IMG/VR virus record: IMGVR_UViG_3300021963_000113
Span: 1-64,000 of that record
Length of the DNA: 64,000 nt
Strand: one strand, 5' to 3'
From: a virus
Numbering within the stretch: position 1 is the first letter of the stretch; every line of letters starts with the position of its first letter. Shown piece by piece: positions 45,950 to 56,014 of the stretch. The translations under genes and the position numbers were made by a program. The notes under the pieces were generated by a model, which saw nothing but the letters and a program-made list of their open reading frames with translations, did not search any database and was not told where the DNA came from.

Positions 45950-45957
45950 TATTTATA
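45950..45957 (-). promoter_or_regulatory. Late promoter box of psbA, overlapping the sigma-70 -10
   Basis: The minus strand reads TATAAATA, sharing three bases with the TATTAT box of the sigma-70 promoter. One stretch (TATTATAAATA) thus serves both promoter types. Confidence 0.6.
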
Positions 45958-45983
45958 ATAGCATGGGATTCCACACCTGTCAA
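45955..45983 (-). promoter_or_regulatory. Sigma-70 promoter of psbA
   Basis: The minus strand has TTGACA (45978-45983), 17 bases, then TATTAT (45955-45960). Transcription would start about 155 bases before the psbA start codon. Confidence 0.85.
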
Positions 45984-46002
45984 GCCCCTCTCCCATCCGA
46001 TT

Positions 46003-46019
46003 TATAAATAACATAAATA
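46003..46019 (+). promoter_or_regulatory. Late promoter(s) of the tail fibre operon
   Basis: TATAAATA (46003-46010) and CATAAATA (46012-46019) in tandem, 22 to 31 bases before the start of the first fibre gene. They face away from psbA. Confidence 0.65.
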
Positions 46020-46040
46020 GAAAACTTTTGCGTTCGTGTA

Positions 46041-49000
46041 ATGGCAAACCGCTTCCCTTTGATTGTCAATCCAGACACTAAAGAAATTCAAGAATTAAAA
46101 CTAAACGATAATCTAGATTTAACTGGCAACGGAATATATGCTGGTGGATCTATTGGCAACAACGGTCAAGTATTAACTAGCAACGGCACAACTGTTGAGT
46201 GGAGGACAGTCACTGGAGGTGGCGGAGGTGGCGGAGGTTTAGACCTCAACACTACTTATATTATTGAAACCGAAGAGCAAGCAGATGGTGCTAATTTAAA
46301 CTTAGTTGCTGGTGGCACTGGTGTTGGCACTATACGAGTTAAGTTTTTAGATAATGCTCAACTTAAATTCGATTCTCCAAATAATTTAACCATTGCGCCA
46401 TCCATAAAACCAGCAAGTATTACTAATAGTTTACTTGCCAATTCATCTTTTAGTGTAACTGTAGATGGAGTAACTCAATCAGTTTCTTTAGGCGGAAGTT
46501 TTGCTATCCCAATCTACGGAGATGTATATAGAACCGCAGCACAAACAATAACTAATAAAACTTTTAGTAATTGTTTGCTATCTGGTGCTATCAATACATT
46601 TTCTAGTATTCCAAATAGTGCTTTATTAAACAACAGTATTACAATTAACAATACTGTTGTTCCCCTTGGTGGAAGTATAAACATCGCTGGTGGAGGAGGA
46701 GGAGGTGTAGATACCAATACCACGTACAGTTTATCTGCTATTGATTGGAGTGAGAACGGAGTAAATAACCCCAACAAAAAAGCAATTCGTTTAACTGGTA
46801 GCGATGCTGCTACAACTAATGCTGTGCTAGTTGCTGGCAGTAGAATTTCATTAAGTAGAAACGGAAATGAAATTACAATTACTGGCACTGAAATAAACAC
46901 AGATACAGATACTACCTATAGTGTAAATACAGATAGTTTAATTGTTAATAATTCCTCCGTGGGAGCAAGATTAAATTTAGTTGGAGGTGGCACTGGATCT
47001 GGTAATGGCACAACAGATAGAATTAACTTCAGAAGTGGAACTGGAGTAACGATATCTTCATCTACTGCCGATGATATATCAGTTTCAATTGGTCAAAACG
47101 TTGCAACCACAGCAAACGTAACTTTTAATGATTTAACATTAACTGGAAATTTGAATGTATCTGGTGCGCTAACTTATGTAAACACCACCAATTTAGTAGT
47201 AACAGATAAAACTATCACTATCGCAGATGGTGTTACAAATTCAGTCTTGGCAAATGGGTCAGGTATTCTATTAGGCACTTCAAATATTAATTTAACTTAT
47301 AGTCACGATGCTCAGTCATGGGAATCTACATCAAACCTAAATCTAGTACCAACCAAAGTTTATAAAATTGGTAACACTACTGTATTATCATCTACTCAAG
47401 TACTAGGAAAATCAATGCCAACTGGCAATATTGTTGGTACAATTGATACACAAACTTTATCTAATAAAACTTTAGTAAATCCTGTAATATCATCAGTTAT
47501 TAATACTGGCACAGTATATTTCCCTGCTCCTAATATTGCCGATACTCTAGTTGGTAGAAATACTTCGGACATTTTAACCAATAAAGTAATTAATGGAAAT
47601 AATAATACCATTTCAAATATTGGAAATTCTTCATTAGCAAATAGCAGTATTGTAATTAATGGAAATACAGTTGCCCTAGGAGGCAGTATTACAGTAGTTG
47701 CACAAGATCCATATAGCGATGAAAAAGCTCAAGATGCTGTAGCAGGAAGCTTTACCAATGGAGTTCACAGTGGTATTAATTTCACTTATGATGATACTAC
47801 TGGTAGAATCAACGCTAATGTAACCAACACTTTCGTATACCCAAATATTTCTGATTTCCCATCCGCTCTAACAAACGAGGGTGGCATTGCATATTCAGAA
47901 AATGACGGTGCTTTATATTATTCAAATGGCGTAAGCTGGACGAGTCAAAGAGTAGTAACAACAAATAGTTCAACATCATCCGATTTAGCAACTCTACTGA
48001 ATAATTTTCAACTAACCTATTCGCTGTCCGCTGTAGATCAAGACTCAGAAAGAAAGAAAATAAGATTATCAGACTCGCAAGGAGTAACCAGTGAATTAGT
48101 TGTCAGAGCACACAATGGATTAAATATTTCAAGATCTAATAATGAAATATCTCTAACTGGTACTACTTATGGTATTTCTGCAGAAAATGCAACTGGCACA
48201 AATGCAAATTTAAGATTAACACAAACGACTTCTGCTGGAACAACTAATGATGATGTGCTTTTAGTCGGCACAAATGGATTAACTATCACAAGAACCGATG
48301 CAAATACATTAACTTTCTCCATCCCATCTACTGCTTCAGAGACATATACAAATGAAGAAGCACAAGATGCAGCTGCTCAATTATTTTCAAATGGTACCCA
48401 CACTGGTATCACATTTACCTACAATGATGTATCAAACAGTATCAATGCAACTGTTACAGGGGGTGGCGGCGCAGGCGGTGGCACATTATACGATCTAGTT
48501 GGTAGCAACACCACTAGCAACAACGCCATAATAACTTTATCTGGTGCTGATAATACTGAAGATAGCATTGAATTTGTTGGAGGCGGCGGCACATCTGTTA
48601 CTTGGGACGATTTAAATAACAGAATTACTCTTAGCAGCACTGCACCAGTGCAAGCAGATTGGAATGCTACATCTGGTCTAGCACAAATTCTCAACAAACC
48701 AACAATTCCACCAGCATACACGCTACCAACTGCGTCTGCTACCGTCCTTGGTGGAATTAAGGTTGGTGCTAATCTAACAATTAATCCTGTCACTGGAGTA
48801 TTGGATGCTAACCCTGGATCATATACTCTGCCAATTGCAAGTCCAACTACACTAGGTGGAATTAAAATTGGTGCTGGAATGTCAATCGACGCTAATGGAG
48901 TTGTTAGTGTTTCAGCTGCAGATGCACCAATTATCCAAGACCTTTCTGGAACTTCTTCATTACTTAATATTAATTCAACTGGAGAAATAAATATTGTTGG

Positions 49001-49304
49001 ATATAATGCTTACTCTTTATTCAAGATAACTACAGATGCAGAAGCATGGGTTAGAGTTTATGTAGATGATGCATCAAGAGATGCCGATTCCACTAGAAGT
49101 GAAGGCGTAGATCCAGCACCTGGAAGTGGAATTATTGCTGAAGTAAGAACTTCGGGAGCAGAATCAATTTTAATCTCTCCTGGAGTTATGGGATTCAATA
49201 ATGACAGTCCAAGAACCAGCACAATTTATGTTTCTGCAACAAACAGATCATCTTCCCCAACAACCATCACAGTAACTCTAACAGCGGTACAAATAGGAGC
49301 TTAA
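46041..49304 (+). CDS. Tail fibre protein A (1087 aa)
   Basis: Gly/Asn/Thr/Ser-rich beta repeats, with recurring units of the form NKT...IPNSALLNNSITING...PLGGSI and poly-Gly linkers, as in trimeric fibre shafts. The last 110 residues (LFKITTDAEAWVRVYVDDA ... TVTLTAVQIGA) form a distinct C-terminal domain shared with the fibre at 51978. Probably a long receptor-binding fibre. First gene of the rightward fibre block, under late promoter control. Confidence 0.85.
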   Translation: MANRFPLIVNPDTKEIQELKLNDNLDLTGNGIYAGGSIGNNGQVLTSNGTTVEWRTVTGGGGGGGGLDLNTTYIIETEEQADGANLNLVAGGTGVGTIRVKFLDNAQLKFDSPNNLTIAPSIKPASITNSLLANSSFSVTVDGVTQSVSLGGSFAIPIYGDVYRTAAQTITNKTFSNCLLSGAINTFSSIPNSALLNNSITINNTVVPLGGSINIAGGGGGGVDTNTTYSLSAIDWSENGVNNPNKKAIRLTGSDAATTNAVLVAGSRISLSRNGNEITITGTEINTDTDTTYSVNTDSLIVNNSSVGARLNLVGGGTGSGNGTTDRINFRSGTGVTISSSTADDISVSIGQNVATTANVTFNDLTLTGNLNVSGALTYVNTTNLVVTDKTITIADGVTNSVLANGSGILLGTSNINLTYSHDAQSWESTSNLNLVPTKVYKIGNTTVLSSTQVLGKSMPTGNIVGTIDTQTLSNKTLVNPVISSVINTGTVYFPAPNIADTLVGRNTSDILTNKVINGNNNTISNIGNSSLANSSIVINGNTVALGGSITVVAQDPYSDEKAQDAVAGSFTNGVHSGINFTYDDTTGRINANVTNTFVYPNISDFPSALTNEGGIAYSENDGALYYSNGVSWTSQRVVTTNSSTSSDLATLLNNFQLTYSLSAVDQDSERKKIRLSDSQGVTSELVVRAHNGLNISRSNNEISLTGTTYGISAENATGTNANLRLTQTTSAGTTNDDVLLVGTNGLTITRTDANTLTFSIPSTASETYTNEEAQDAAAQLFSNGTHTGITFTYNDVSNSINATVTGGGGAGGGTLYDLVGSNTTSNNAIITLSGADNTEDSIEFVGGGGTSVTWDDLNNRITLSSTAPVQADWNATSGLAQILNKPTIPPAYTLPTASATVLGGIKVGANLTINPVTGVLDANPGSYTLPIASPTTLGGIKIGAGMSIDANGVVSVSAADAPIIQDLSGTSSLLNINSTGEINIVGYNAYSLFKITTDAEAWVRVYVDDASRDADSTRSEGVDPAPGSGIIAEVRTSGAESILISPGVMGFNNDSPRTSTIYVSATNRSSSPTTITVTLTAVQIGA

Positions 49305-49307
49305 AAA

Positions 49308-51671
49308 ATGGCCATTTTAAAATCAGTCATCAATGTAAATAATGGTAACACTGGTTGGACAAAAGCAAATGTATTAGATGCATTAGAAACTGCTTTTGCT
49401 AACTTAGGGTTTCATGGAGGCACTCCTATAACTGGATCGCCAGTAGCATTGCTATCCCCAGTAACACAATCATCAAATATAGGAGATAACAGTTGGATTA
49501 ATGTCGGGGGAGTGCAACCTGGAAGAAGATATAATAACTCAAGATATTTTTATGTAACATCAGTAGGAACTAGTGCATATAGTATTTTAGAAGAATGGAG
49601 ATTTACTAGTGGATCTGTAAACACAAATGACAACACTATTCAATTAGTTCCTGGTGCAAATTATTTACCACATGTTGTGCAAACTGGAGATGCACTTCGT
49701 TATGCTCCAGGAGAAACTAATACTAACTTAAATATTGGTGGTGGTATCAACATCAATACAGTATACTATGCTATTCGTGTAAATGAGTTTACTATAAAAT
49801 TAGCAGCAACCGCAAATGATGCTACAAATAATGTACCTATTGATATTACTTCAGCGCCAGCTGGCACTTTAATTCTTAGAAGAGAAGCAAGTGCCACTTG
49901 GGAAAATCCAACTATCAATATTGATTTAGGAGATACCGTATATTTCACTGTAAATGATACAACAAGTGGTGGAGATTTTTATCTAATTGATACAAGAGTA
50001 AATTCATATTCTACTGAAAGAATTTTAAATACGTCCAACTTCGATTCTGTTAGTTATAGACTATTCCCATCTGGAATGGGCATAAGAGATGCTAATGGTG
50101 TTCAATCAATTACATGGGAAGCAAGAGGTTGGCAACAATCGGAAACAGAAAACGGTAGTCCAGAAGACATTTTACCTGAAGCTGGTTTTGGTGGCACATT
50201 CTCTTATGGGTATGCCAACAGCGCAAATGCTTCCATGAAAGGAACTATCAATCTAGTTACTAGATATTCTACATGGAATGATTATACACCATTCTATCCA
50301 TACTACAAATACACAGTGCCAGCGAGCGGTGGAAGATCAGAATTAAAACTAAGAATCTATCGCTTTCCAAGACAAAATACCAATGCTAATCAAATCGCAG
50401 GTGTATCCATTCATAGCATAGGAAGTGGGTGGTCCAACAATGAAGTATTTACTATTCCTGGATCAGCAACTGGTGGTGATGCAGTTAATGTAACTAATGA
50501 TATTAAATTTGGTGTTAATGCAGCTGAAACTAATAGCAATGCAAATGATGGCGTTGCAAGTTTGAAAGTAACAAATTATGGTGCAGGAAATTCATTCTGG
50601 CAAAAGAATCCTAATGGATATTTTGCCGTACTTAAGAATGTAAATGATGCTGGTAAAACTTTCGGCACCACATACTACACTTTCGGAATGGCATCTGGAA
50701 ATAGTTACAGAATGTATACGCAATCTGGATGTGTCTGGGGCTCTTTAAATAGACTAGGAACTAACTCTGGCAATCCAGATGGAGCTTATGAGTATGGTTA
50801 CTTTGGTGGTAATCCTGGTTTAGATTATCAATCAGGTTACAACTATATCGCAAACAGTGATAATAGTTTCAGTTATGTTGATTATGCATCAACTGCTACA
50901 CCAACTGCATACCCCCTTTCAATTAGGACATACAGAGCACAATCACCACAAGACAACAGTTACGCTATCATACAGTTTACACAAACAATTAATGGAGTTG
51001 TAGTTCCTTTTGCTACATTTAGTATTAATAGAGGAATTAATTATGGTAGCGGAGTATGGGATACAAATCACGTATGGAATGGAGGACTAACATACTATTC
51101 TACCTCAACCAGAGGAGTAGATATTAGATATACTTCTCCTGGATATTCAAACGGTAGCGTTCAACCACAAGATGAGCCAGCAGATGCTCAATCATTAGCA
51201 AGAATGGCGGAGTATGGTTACCTAAGAAATCCTGGAAGTTGGACATCCAGAGAATCTAGAACAATGTATACATGCAATATTGATACAGATTCCGACACAT
51301 ACAACTACTCCCATGCAATAACTTACTACAGAAATTCAACTTTTGATTCTGAACCAAGGACAGAAAGTATCTGTTTTGCTGATAGAAACAGAAACGTATC
51401 TTCATCTGCTAATTATTATAAACCAATCAAAGGTATTCCTTTAGCAAATAACTTAATACCATGTCCATATTATATTCCAGATGATTTTGTAATGCTACAA
51501 GTCGCAACATCACCTGGACTTACTGAGTTTAGAGTTGGCGACACAGTAACAGTAAGTCAATCTGAAGTGTATGAAATTATTATGGCTTCATATCAAACAA
51601 ACCAAAATGGATTGGATAATATCAGTAATAATTCTTCGATAGGAATGCTATTCTGCGCTAGAGTAACCTAA
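49308..51671 (+). CDS. Adhesin-like virion protein (787 aa)
   Basis: Rich in Asn, Thr, Tyr and Gly, without heptads or signal peptide, for example RYNNSRYFYVTSV and YKYTVPASGGRSEL. The N-terminus (MAILKSVINVNNGNTGWTKANVLDALE) resembles the start of other marine-phage fibre-tip proteins. It starts three bases after fibre A. Probably a host-recognition protein at the fibre tip; no family assigned. Confidence 0.7.
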   Translation: MAILKSVINVNNGNTGWTKANVLDALETAFANLGFHGGTPITGSPVALLSPVTQSSNIGDNSWINVGGVQPGRRYNNSRYFYVTSVGTSAYSILEEWRFTSGSVNTNDNTIQLVPGANYLPHVVQTGDALRYAPGETNTNLNIGGGININTVYYAIRVNEFTIKLAATANDATNNVPIDITSAPAGTLILRREASATWENPTINIDLGDTVYFTVNDTTSGGDFYLIDTRVNSYSTERILNTSNFDSVSYRLFPSGMGIRDANGVQSITWEARGWQQSETENGSPEDILPEAGFGGTFSYGYANSANASMKGTINLVTRYSTWNDYTPFYPYYKYTVPASGGRSELKLRIYRFPRQNTNANQIAGVSIHSIGSGWSNNEVFTIPGSATGGDAVNVTNDIKFGVNAAETNSNANDGVASLKVTNYGAGNSFWQKNPNGYFAVLKNVNDAGKTFGTTYYTFGMASGNSYRMYTQSGCVWGSLNRLGTNSGNPDGAYEYGYFGGNPGLDYQSGYNYIANSDNSFSYVDYASTATPTAYPLSIRTYRAQSPQDNSYAIIQFTQTINGVVVPFATFSINRGINYGSGVWDTNHVWNGGLTYYSTSTRGVDIRYTSPGYSNGSVQPQDEPADAQSLARMAEYGYLRNPGSWTSRESRTMYTCNIDTDSDTYNYSHAITYYRNSTFDSEPRTESICFADRNRNVSSSANYYKPIKGIPLANNLIPCPYYIPDDFVMLQVATSPGLTEFRVGDTVTVSQSEVYEIIMASYQTNQNGLDNISNNSSIGMLFCARVT

Positions 51672-51934
51672 TGGCAAACATCAATCTATCTGGATTACAA
51701 CCAACAACTGCAGTTTCAACAAGAAATAATACACTTCATTTCAGACAAACTGCAGTTGGATTTTTACAACTAGTATTTTCTTCTTTAGTAAGATCACCAG
51801 TTGCTCCAAGAAACTTCAATATTAATAATTTAGATTCTCCCACCTCAGGAGAAAAAAGAGCTGAAAGAGGATTCTTATTTGGCAGAAGACCTTCTAGAGG
51901 TCTTCTTTTTCCAAGAGGTTATTATAACAAATAA
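51671..51934 (+). CDS. Small fibre-block protein (87 aa)
   Basis: Starts within the stop of the previous gene (TAATG). Reads MANINLSGLQPTTAVSTRNN. A full terminator hairpin lies inside its coding sequence at 51884-51910, giving the Arg/Gly-rich stretch FGRRPSRGLLFPRG, so many transcripts may not reach its stop. Function unknown. Confidence 0.6.
   Translation: MANINLSGLQPTTAVSTRNNTLHFRQTAVGFLQLVFSSLVRSPVAPRNFNINNLDSPTSGEKRAERGFLFGRRPSRGLLFPRGYYNK
51884..51910 (+). terminator. Terminator inside the 87-residue gene
   Basis: An 8-bp stem (AGAAGACC with GGTCTTCT, loop of seven) is followed directly by TTTT. It would end the first fibre transcript before the next fibre's promoter at 51936. Confidence 0.7.
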
Positions 51935-51935
51935 A

Positions 51936-51942
51936 CTAAATA
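51936..51942 (+). promoter_or_regulatory. Late promoter box of fibre B
   Basis: CTAAATA, followed by TACTAAG and a ribosome site (GAGGAA) before the start at 51978. Confidence 0.5.
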
Positions 51943-51977
51943 TACTAAGAGAAGTATTATCATCCTAGAGGAATAAG

Positions 51978-53822
51978 ATGTCGATTAAAAAAATTCCTAT
52001 TGCTATTGGAATTAAACCAAATCAGGTAGCAACATTTACCAACAAAACTCTTGATGGCACCCAGAATATATTTCAGAATATTCCAACAGGTGCTCTGCAG
52101 TTTAATACCATTACAATTAATGGAAGCACTATTCCTCTTGGCGGTTCTATCAACATTCAAGCTCAAGGTGGAGCTCCAATTGTTGATACCAACACTACTT
52201 ATAGCATTAAAGCATCCACTGTTACTAGTGGAGCACGTTTAGATTTAGATGCTGGTGGTAGTGGAGCAGGCACAGATTCAGTTAACTTCATTGGTGCTGG
52301 TAATGTAACTGTGTCTAGAATAGATGACAATACTATTAGAATTAGTGACGCTGGAACACTTGGCGGAGTTGCGTTAACTGCAGATAACACTGCAACACTA
52401 ACAAATAAAACTATCAGTGGAAACACTAATATATTATCAAATATTCCAAACACCGCATTAAATAATTCATCCATTACAATTAATGGAGAATCAGTTCCTC
52501 TTGGTGGAAGCATCACTATTGCAGGTGGTGGAGGAGGTGGTTCAGGAGATGTAACTCTTGCAGGAATTCAAACTCTCTTCAATAAAACAATTTCTGGCAT
52601 ATACAATAGTTTTGATAATATTCCAAATAGTGCTTTATTAAATCCTTTTATTAGAATTAATGGTAATGTAGTTAATTTAGGATCTAATTTTACCGTAACG
52701 GGTTTAGGTGATGTAACAACCACGGGAGTCCAAGATTTATCAAATAAATCTTTAGCAGCTCCAATTATTCAAGATGCAAAATTAACTGGTACACTCAGAA
52801 TTGGAACAGTAGGGGGAGGAAACCCTGGGGTAAACGGCCAAGTATTAAAATCTACTGGCACTGGAGTTGCTTGGGTTGATGAAAATCGCACTACTGCATC
52901 AACACTAGTTGTGGGGTCTGGTCTCACTGGAACAGGAGGCACTGAGTTTGACGGATCTAATGGCATTACTATTTCTGTCAACACTGGTATTGTTGCTACA
53001 TTAACTGGCACCCAAACATTAACAAACAAAACTTTAACAGCACCTAATCTAACAGGCGATTTAAAAATTAATAATGTTTCTGGCACCGCTGGACAAACCA
53101 TTGTTTCTGATGGCGCAGGTGGTCTCACATGGGGTGCTGGTGGAGGTGGAGGAAGCGGAAGCTTCAATGGACCAGGATCAGCAGTTGATAATGCTATTGT
53201 TAGATTCGATGGAACCACTGGTGCATTAGCACAAAACTCTTTAGTCACCATCTCAGATACTGGTGTGATTACAGCACCATCTGTAGGAAGCGTAATTCCT
53301 TTTTATCATTCAAGTCCATTAGCATTCCCATCTGCTTCAACATACAACGGAGCAGTAGCAGTTGCAGCAAGTGATAACACTATTCACTTTGCAAGTGGTG
53401 GTAACTGGATTCAACTTGCTAAATCCACTGAAGTTGCAGTTTCTAGTAGACAAACTTTCTCAACTACGACATCAGCATTAGCAAATAATGCACCTGCATA
53501 CCCAGATATTACTAATGCATACAAGTCTTATCTACTATTCAAAATTCAAACTGATAGAGCAGCATGGGTAAGAGTTTACACATCTGTTGCTGCAAGAACT
53601 GCAGATTCAACAAGAAGTATTGATGTTGATCCATTGCCAGGTAGCGGTGTTATCGCAGAAGTCATTACTACAGGTGCTTCTACTCAAGTATTAACACCAG
53701 CGGTAATCGGTTTTAATGACCAAGCATCTCCAGTTAATACAATTTATCTTGCTGTGACAAATAGAAGTGGCGTAACTGCCGCAGTAACCGTAACATTAAC
53801 CGCCCTCAAGCTAGAAGCATGA
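51978..53822 (+). CDS. Tail fibre protein B (614 aa), paralogue of fibre A
   Basis: Same building blocks as fibre A: NKT...IPNTALNNSSITINGESVPLGGSI units with Gly-rich linkers. The C-terminal domain (LFKIQTDRAAWVRVYTSVA ... TLTALKLEA) is clearly homologous to the end of fibre A, while the middle is shorter and differs. Probably arose by duplication. The stop overlaps the protease gene by four bases. Confidence 0.85.
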   Translation: MSIKKIPIAIGIKPNQVATFTNKTLDGTQNIFQNIPTGALQFNTITINGSTIPLGGSINIQAQGGAPIVDTNTTYSIKASTVTSGARLDLDAGGSGAGTDSVNFIGAGNVTVSRIDDNTIRISDAGTLGGVALTADNTATLTNKTISGNTNILSNIPNTALNNSSITINGESVPLGGSITIAGGGGGGSGDVTLAGIQTLFNKTISGIYNSFDNIPNSALLNPFIRINGNVVNLGSNFTVTGLGDVTTTGVQDLSNKSLAAPIIQDAKLTGTLRIGTVGGGNPGVNGQVLKSTGTGVAWVDENRTTASTLVVGSGLTGTGGTEFDGSNGITISVNTGIVATLTGTQTLTNKTLTAPNLTGDLKINNVSGTAGQTIVSDGAGGLTWGAGGGGGSGSFNGPGSAVDNAIVRFDGTTGALAQNSLVTISDTGVITAPSVGSVIPFYHSSPLAFPSASTYNGAVAVAASDNTIHFASGGNWIQLAKSTEVAVSSRQTFSTTTSALANNAPAYPDITNAYKSYLLFKIQTDRAAWVRVYTSVAARTADSTRSIDVDPLPGSGVIAEVITTGASTQVLTPAVIGFNDQASPVNTIYLAVTNRSGVTAAVTVTLTALKLEA

Positions 53823-55558
53823 TGGAAAGAGAATACATCGTAACAGCTAAAACAAAAGAAGATTTAGAAAGTTTATATAATGACTTAGAAACTATCGGTG
53901 GTTGTGATTGCATTCCAGATAGAGAAGTTGAGTGTGTCCATAGAAGGCCAATTAGTAGAAATACACATTATTATTTGACTGATGAAGAAGCAGAGTTAAT
54001 TAAAAAAGACCCTAGAGTTTTAGACGTTGCTTTAACTCCAGAAGAAAGAGGCGCTACAATTACTCCACAATATACTTTATCTACTACTACATGGAACAAA
54101 TCTAATACAAATAATGATGCTCATAGATCATGGGCAATGTATAGATGTGTAAATGGAGCGACAGTTGCAAACTGGGGAAGTGATAGCACAGCAAGTCAAA
54201 ACGCTACAGTTTTATTTACAAGCACTGGAAAAAACGTAGATGTTGTAGTTGTTGATGGTTGTTTCGACCCAGCACACCCAGAATTTGCAGTTAATGAAGC
54301 AGGCACTGGGGGGAGTAGAGTTAATCAATTCAATTGGTTTTCTTTAAACCCAGAAGTAACAGGCGGGGCTGCTGGAACCTATCTATATACAAATGTCGGT
54401 GGTAACTATATCAATGGTACAGCAGGACAGCAAAGTGACAATAACCATGGTTGCCATGTCGCAGGGACAGTATCTGGTAATAGAAGAGGATGGGCAAGAG
54501 AAGCAAACATTTATAATATAAACCCATATGGTAGTGCTCCTTCTACTATTACATCAAGTTTGTTAATTGACTATATCAGAGCATGGCACAATAGTAAAGC
54601 AGTAAATACAACTACTGGTAGAAAGAATCCAACTATAACCAATCACAGTTATGGTATCACATATAATGTCGCCATATCAAATATAGATTATGTGATATAC
54701 AGAGGCACTCAATATAATAGTCCCACTGCTGCACAATTAACTACATTTGGACTATTAAATAACGGCACAACTGTGCTAAACATTCCTTATGTATCAACCG
54801 CAGCAAATGTAGATATTCAAGATGCAATTGCAGATGGAATTATTTTTGTCGCTGCAGCAGGCAATAGCTCTTTCAAAATAGATGTTGCTGGTGGTCAAGA
54901 TTATGATAATCAAATAAAAGAAGTTGGATTTGCTGCAGATTATTATCATAGAGGTTCTTCACCTGGAGCATTGGATAATGTAATTTGTGTTGGTAACATC
55001 GATGCTACTGTAGTAGAACAAAAAGCAACTTCAAGTAATTGTGGTCCAAGAATTGATGTGTATGCTCCTGGCACTAATATCATATCATCTGTACATAGTA
55101 ATGAAGCGGGTGTGTCAGATTCTAGAACTAATACAATAGCAGCAGAAGTTATAAAATATAATGGCACCAGTATGGCATCGCCAAATGTTGCTGGTGTCGT
55201 TGCTTGCTTAGCAGAGCAGTGGCCAAGAATGACACAGGCAGAAGTCAGAGCATATCTTGGTGCTAGCTCATGGGGACAAACTAATTTAGCAAAACTAAAT
55301 CAAGTTAATGATAACAACAACACCAATAGACCTTTACAAGGAAGTCCTAATAGATACTTATTCTACCCAATGGTAAGAAGAGTGCCAAATCCATCTGGAA
55401 CTACTTGGGTCGGAGGACAAACTACTTCACAAATTTCATTTCCAAGAAACGATAATAAATTCAGACCAGTATTAAACACTGGCAACCCAGATTCTACTCT
55501 ATATAATTCTAGTATGGTTTATCCACGACATCCAATTTGGAATAGAAGTTTGACATAA
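53819..55558 (+). CDS. Subtilisin-like serine protease (579 aa)
   Basis: Complete S8 peptidase triad in order: D146 in VVVVDG, H210 in NNHGCHVAGT, and S451 in NGTSMASPNVAG, with the oxyanion-hole N349 in AAAGNSS. About 140 residues precede the catalytic domain. No signal peptide. It is coupled to fibre B by a 4-base overlap and is the last gene of the fibre block. It may mature a fibre, ride in the virion and cut host surface protein, or act inside the cell; none is shown. The start may be the second of two ATGs. Confidence 0.92.
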   Translation: MMEREYIVTAKTKEDLESLYNDLETIGGCDCIPDREVECVHRRPISRNTHYYLTDEEAELIKKDPRVLDVALTPEERGATITPQYTLSTTTWNKSNTNNDAHRSWAMYRCVNGATVANWGSDSTASQNATVLFTSTGKNVDVVVVDGCFDPAHPEFAVNEAGTGGSRVNQFNWFSLNPEVTGGAAGTYLYTNVGGNYINGTAGQQSDNNHGCHVAGTVSGNRRGWAREANIYNINPYGSAPSTITSSLLIDYIRAWHNSKAVNTTTGRKNPTITNHSYGITYNVAISNIDYVIYRGTQYNSPTAAQLTTFGLLNNGTTVLNIPYVSTAANVDIQDAIADGIIFVAAAGNSSFKIDVAGGQDYDNQIKEVGFAADYYHRGSSPGALDNVICVGNIDATVVEQKATSSNCGPRIDVYAPGTNIISSVHSNEAGVSDSRTNTIAAEVIKYNGTSMASPNVAGVVACLAEQWPRMTQAEVRAYLGASSWGQTNLAKLNQVNDNNNTNRPLQGSPNRYLFYPMVRRVPNPSGTTWVGGQTTSQISFPRNDNKFRPVLNTGNPDSTLYNSSMVYPRHPIWNRSLT

Positions 55559-55584
55559 AAAAGGGGGGTCGAGAGACCCCCTTT
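55557..55584. terminator. Bidirectional terminator between protease and hli
   Basis: GGGGGTC/GACCCCC stem with loop GAGA (55564-55581), A run on the left and TTT on the right. It separates converging protease and hli transcripts. Confidence 0.85.
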
Positions 55585-55590
55585 AAAGTA

Positions 55591-55710
55591 TCACCACACA
55601 CCAGGAATAATTTGACCAGTGGTGAGGTAAGTGCCAACAGCAATGACGAAACCGAGCATTGCCAGGCGAGCGTTGAGGATCTCTGCCTCAGGGGTGAATC
55701 CGAATTTCAT
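55591..55710 (-). CDS. hli: High-light-inducible protein, minimal (39 aa)
   Basis: One membrane helix with the chlorophyll-binding motif AEILNARLAMLGF (residues 9-21) and the TTGQ ending of Hli proteins. Only 39 residues, a minimal form common in cyanophages. The ribosome site is GAGGAAA. Protects photosystems by binding pigment or dissipating energy. Last gene of the photosynthesis operon. Confidence 0.93.
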   Translation of the reverse strand: MKFGFTPEAEILNARLAMLGFVIAVGTYLTTGQIIPGVW

Positions 55711-55720
55711 AGTTGTTTCC

Positions 55721-56014
55721 TCAGTTAAGGTTTTCTTCTTGTTCAGTAAGGATGACGCAATCGCTGGTGGGATATGCTACGCAAGTGAGCACCCAACCAT
55801 CAGCAAGTTGGTCGTCATCAAGGAAAGATTGCTCTTCATTATCTACTGTACCGCTAATGAGTTTGCCAGCACAAGCAGAGCAAGCGCCAGCACGGCAACT
55901 GGAAGGTAAATCAATGCCAGCCTCTTCAGCTGCTTCAAGAATGTATTGATCTTCAGGACACTGAATAGTTGCCTCGGTGCCATCAGGTGAGCGGAGGGTA
56001 ACGGAATAAGTCAT
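55721..56014 (-). CDS. petF: 2Fe-2S ferredoxin PetF (97 aa)
   Basis: Plant-type ferredoxin: C40, C45, C48 and C78 (CRAGACSAC, then LTC). Carries electrons from photosystem I. May feed the phage bilin reductase, ribonucleotide synthesis or other reactions. Its start overlaps the stop of the 28-residue peptide (TAATG). Confidence 0.93.
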   Translation of the reverse strand: MTYSVTLRSPDGTEATIQCPEDQYILEAAEEAGIDLPSSCRAGACSACAGKLISGTVDNEEQSFLDDDQLADGWVLTCVAYPTSDCVILTEQEENLN

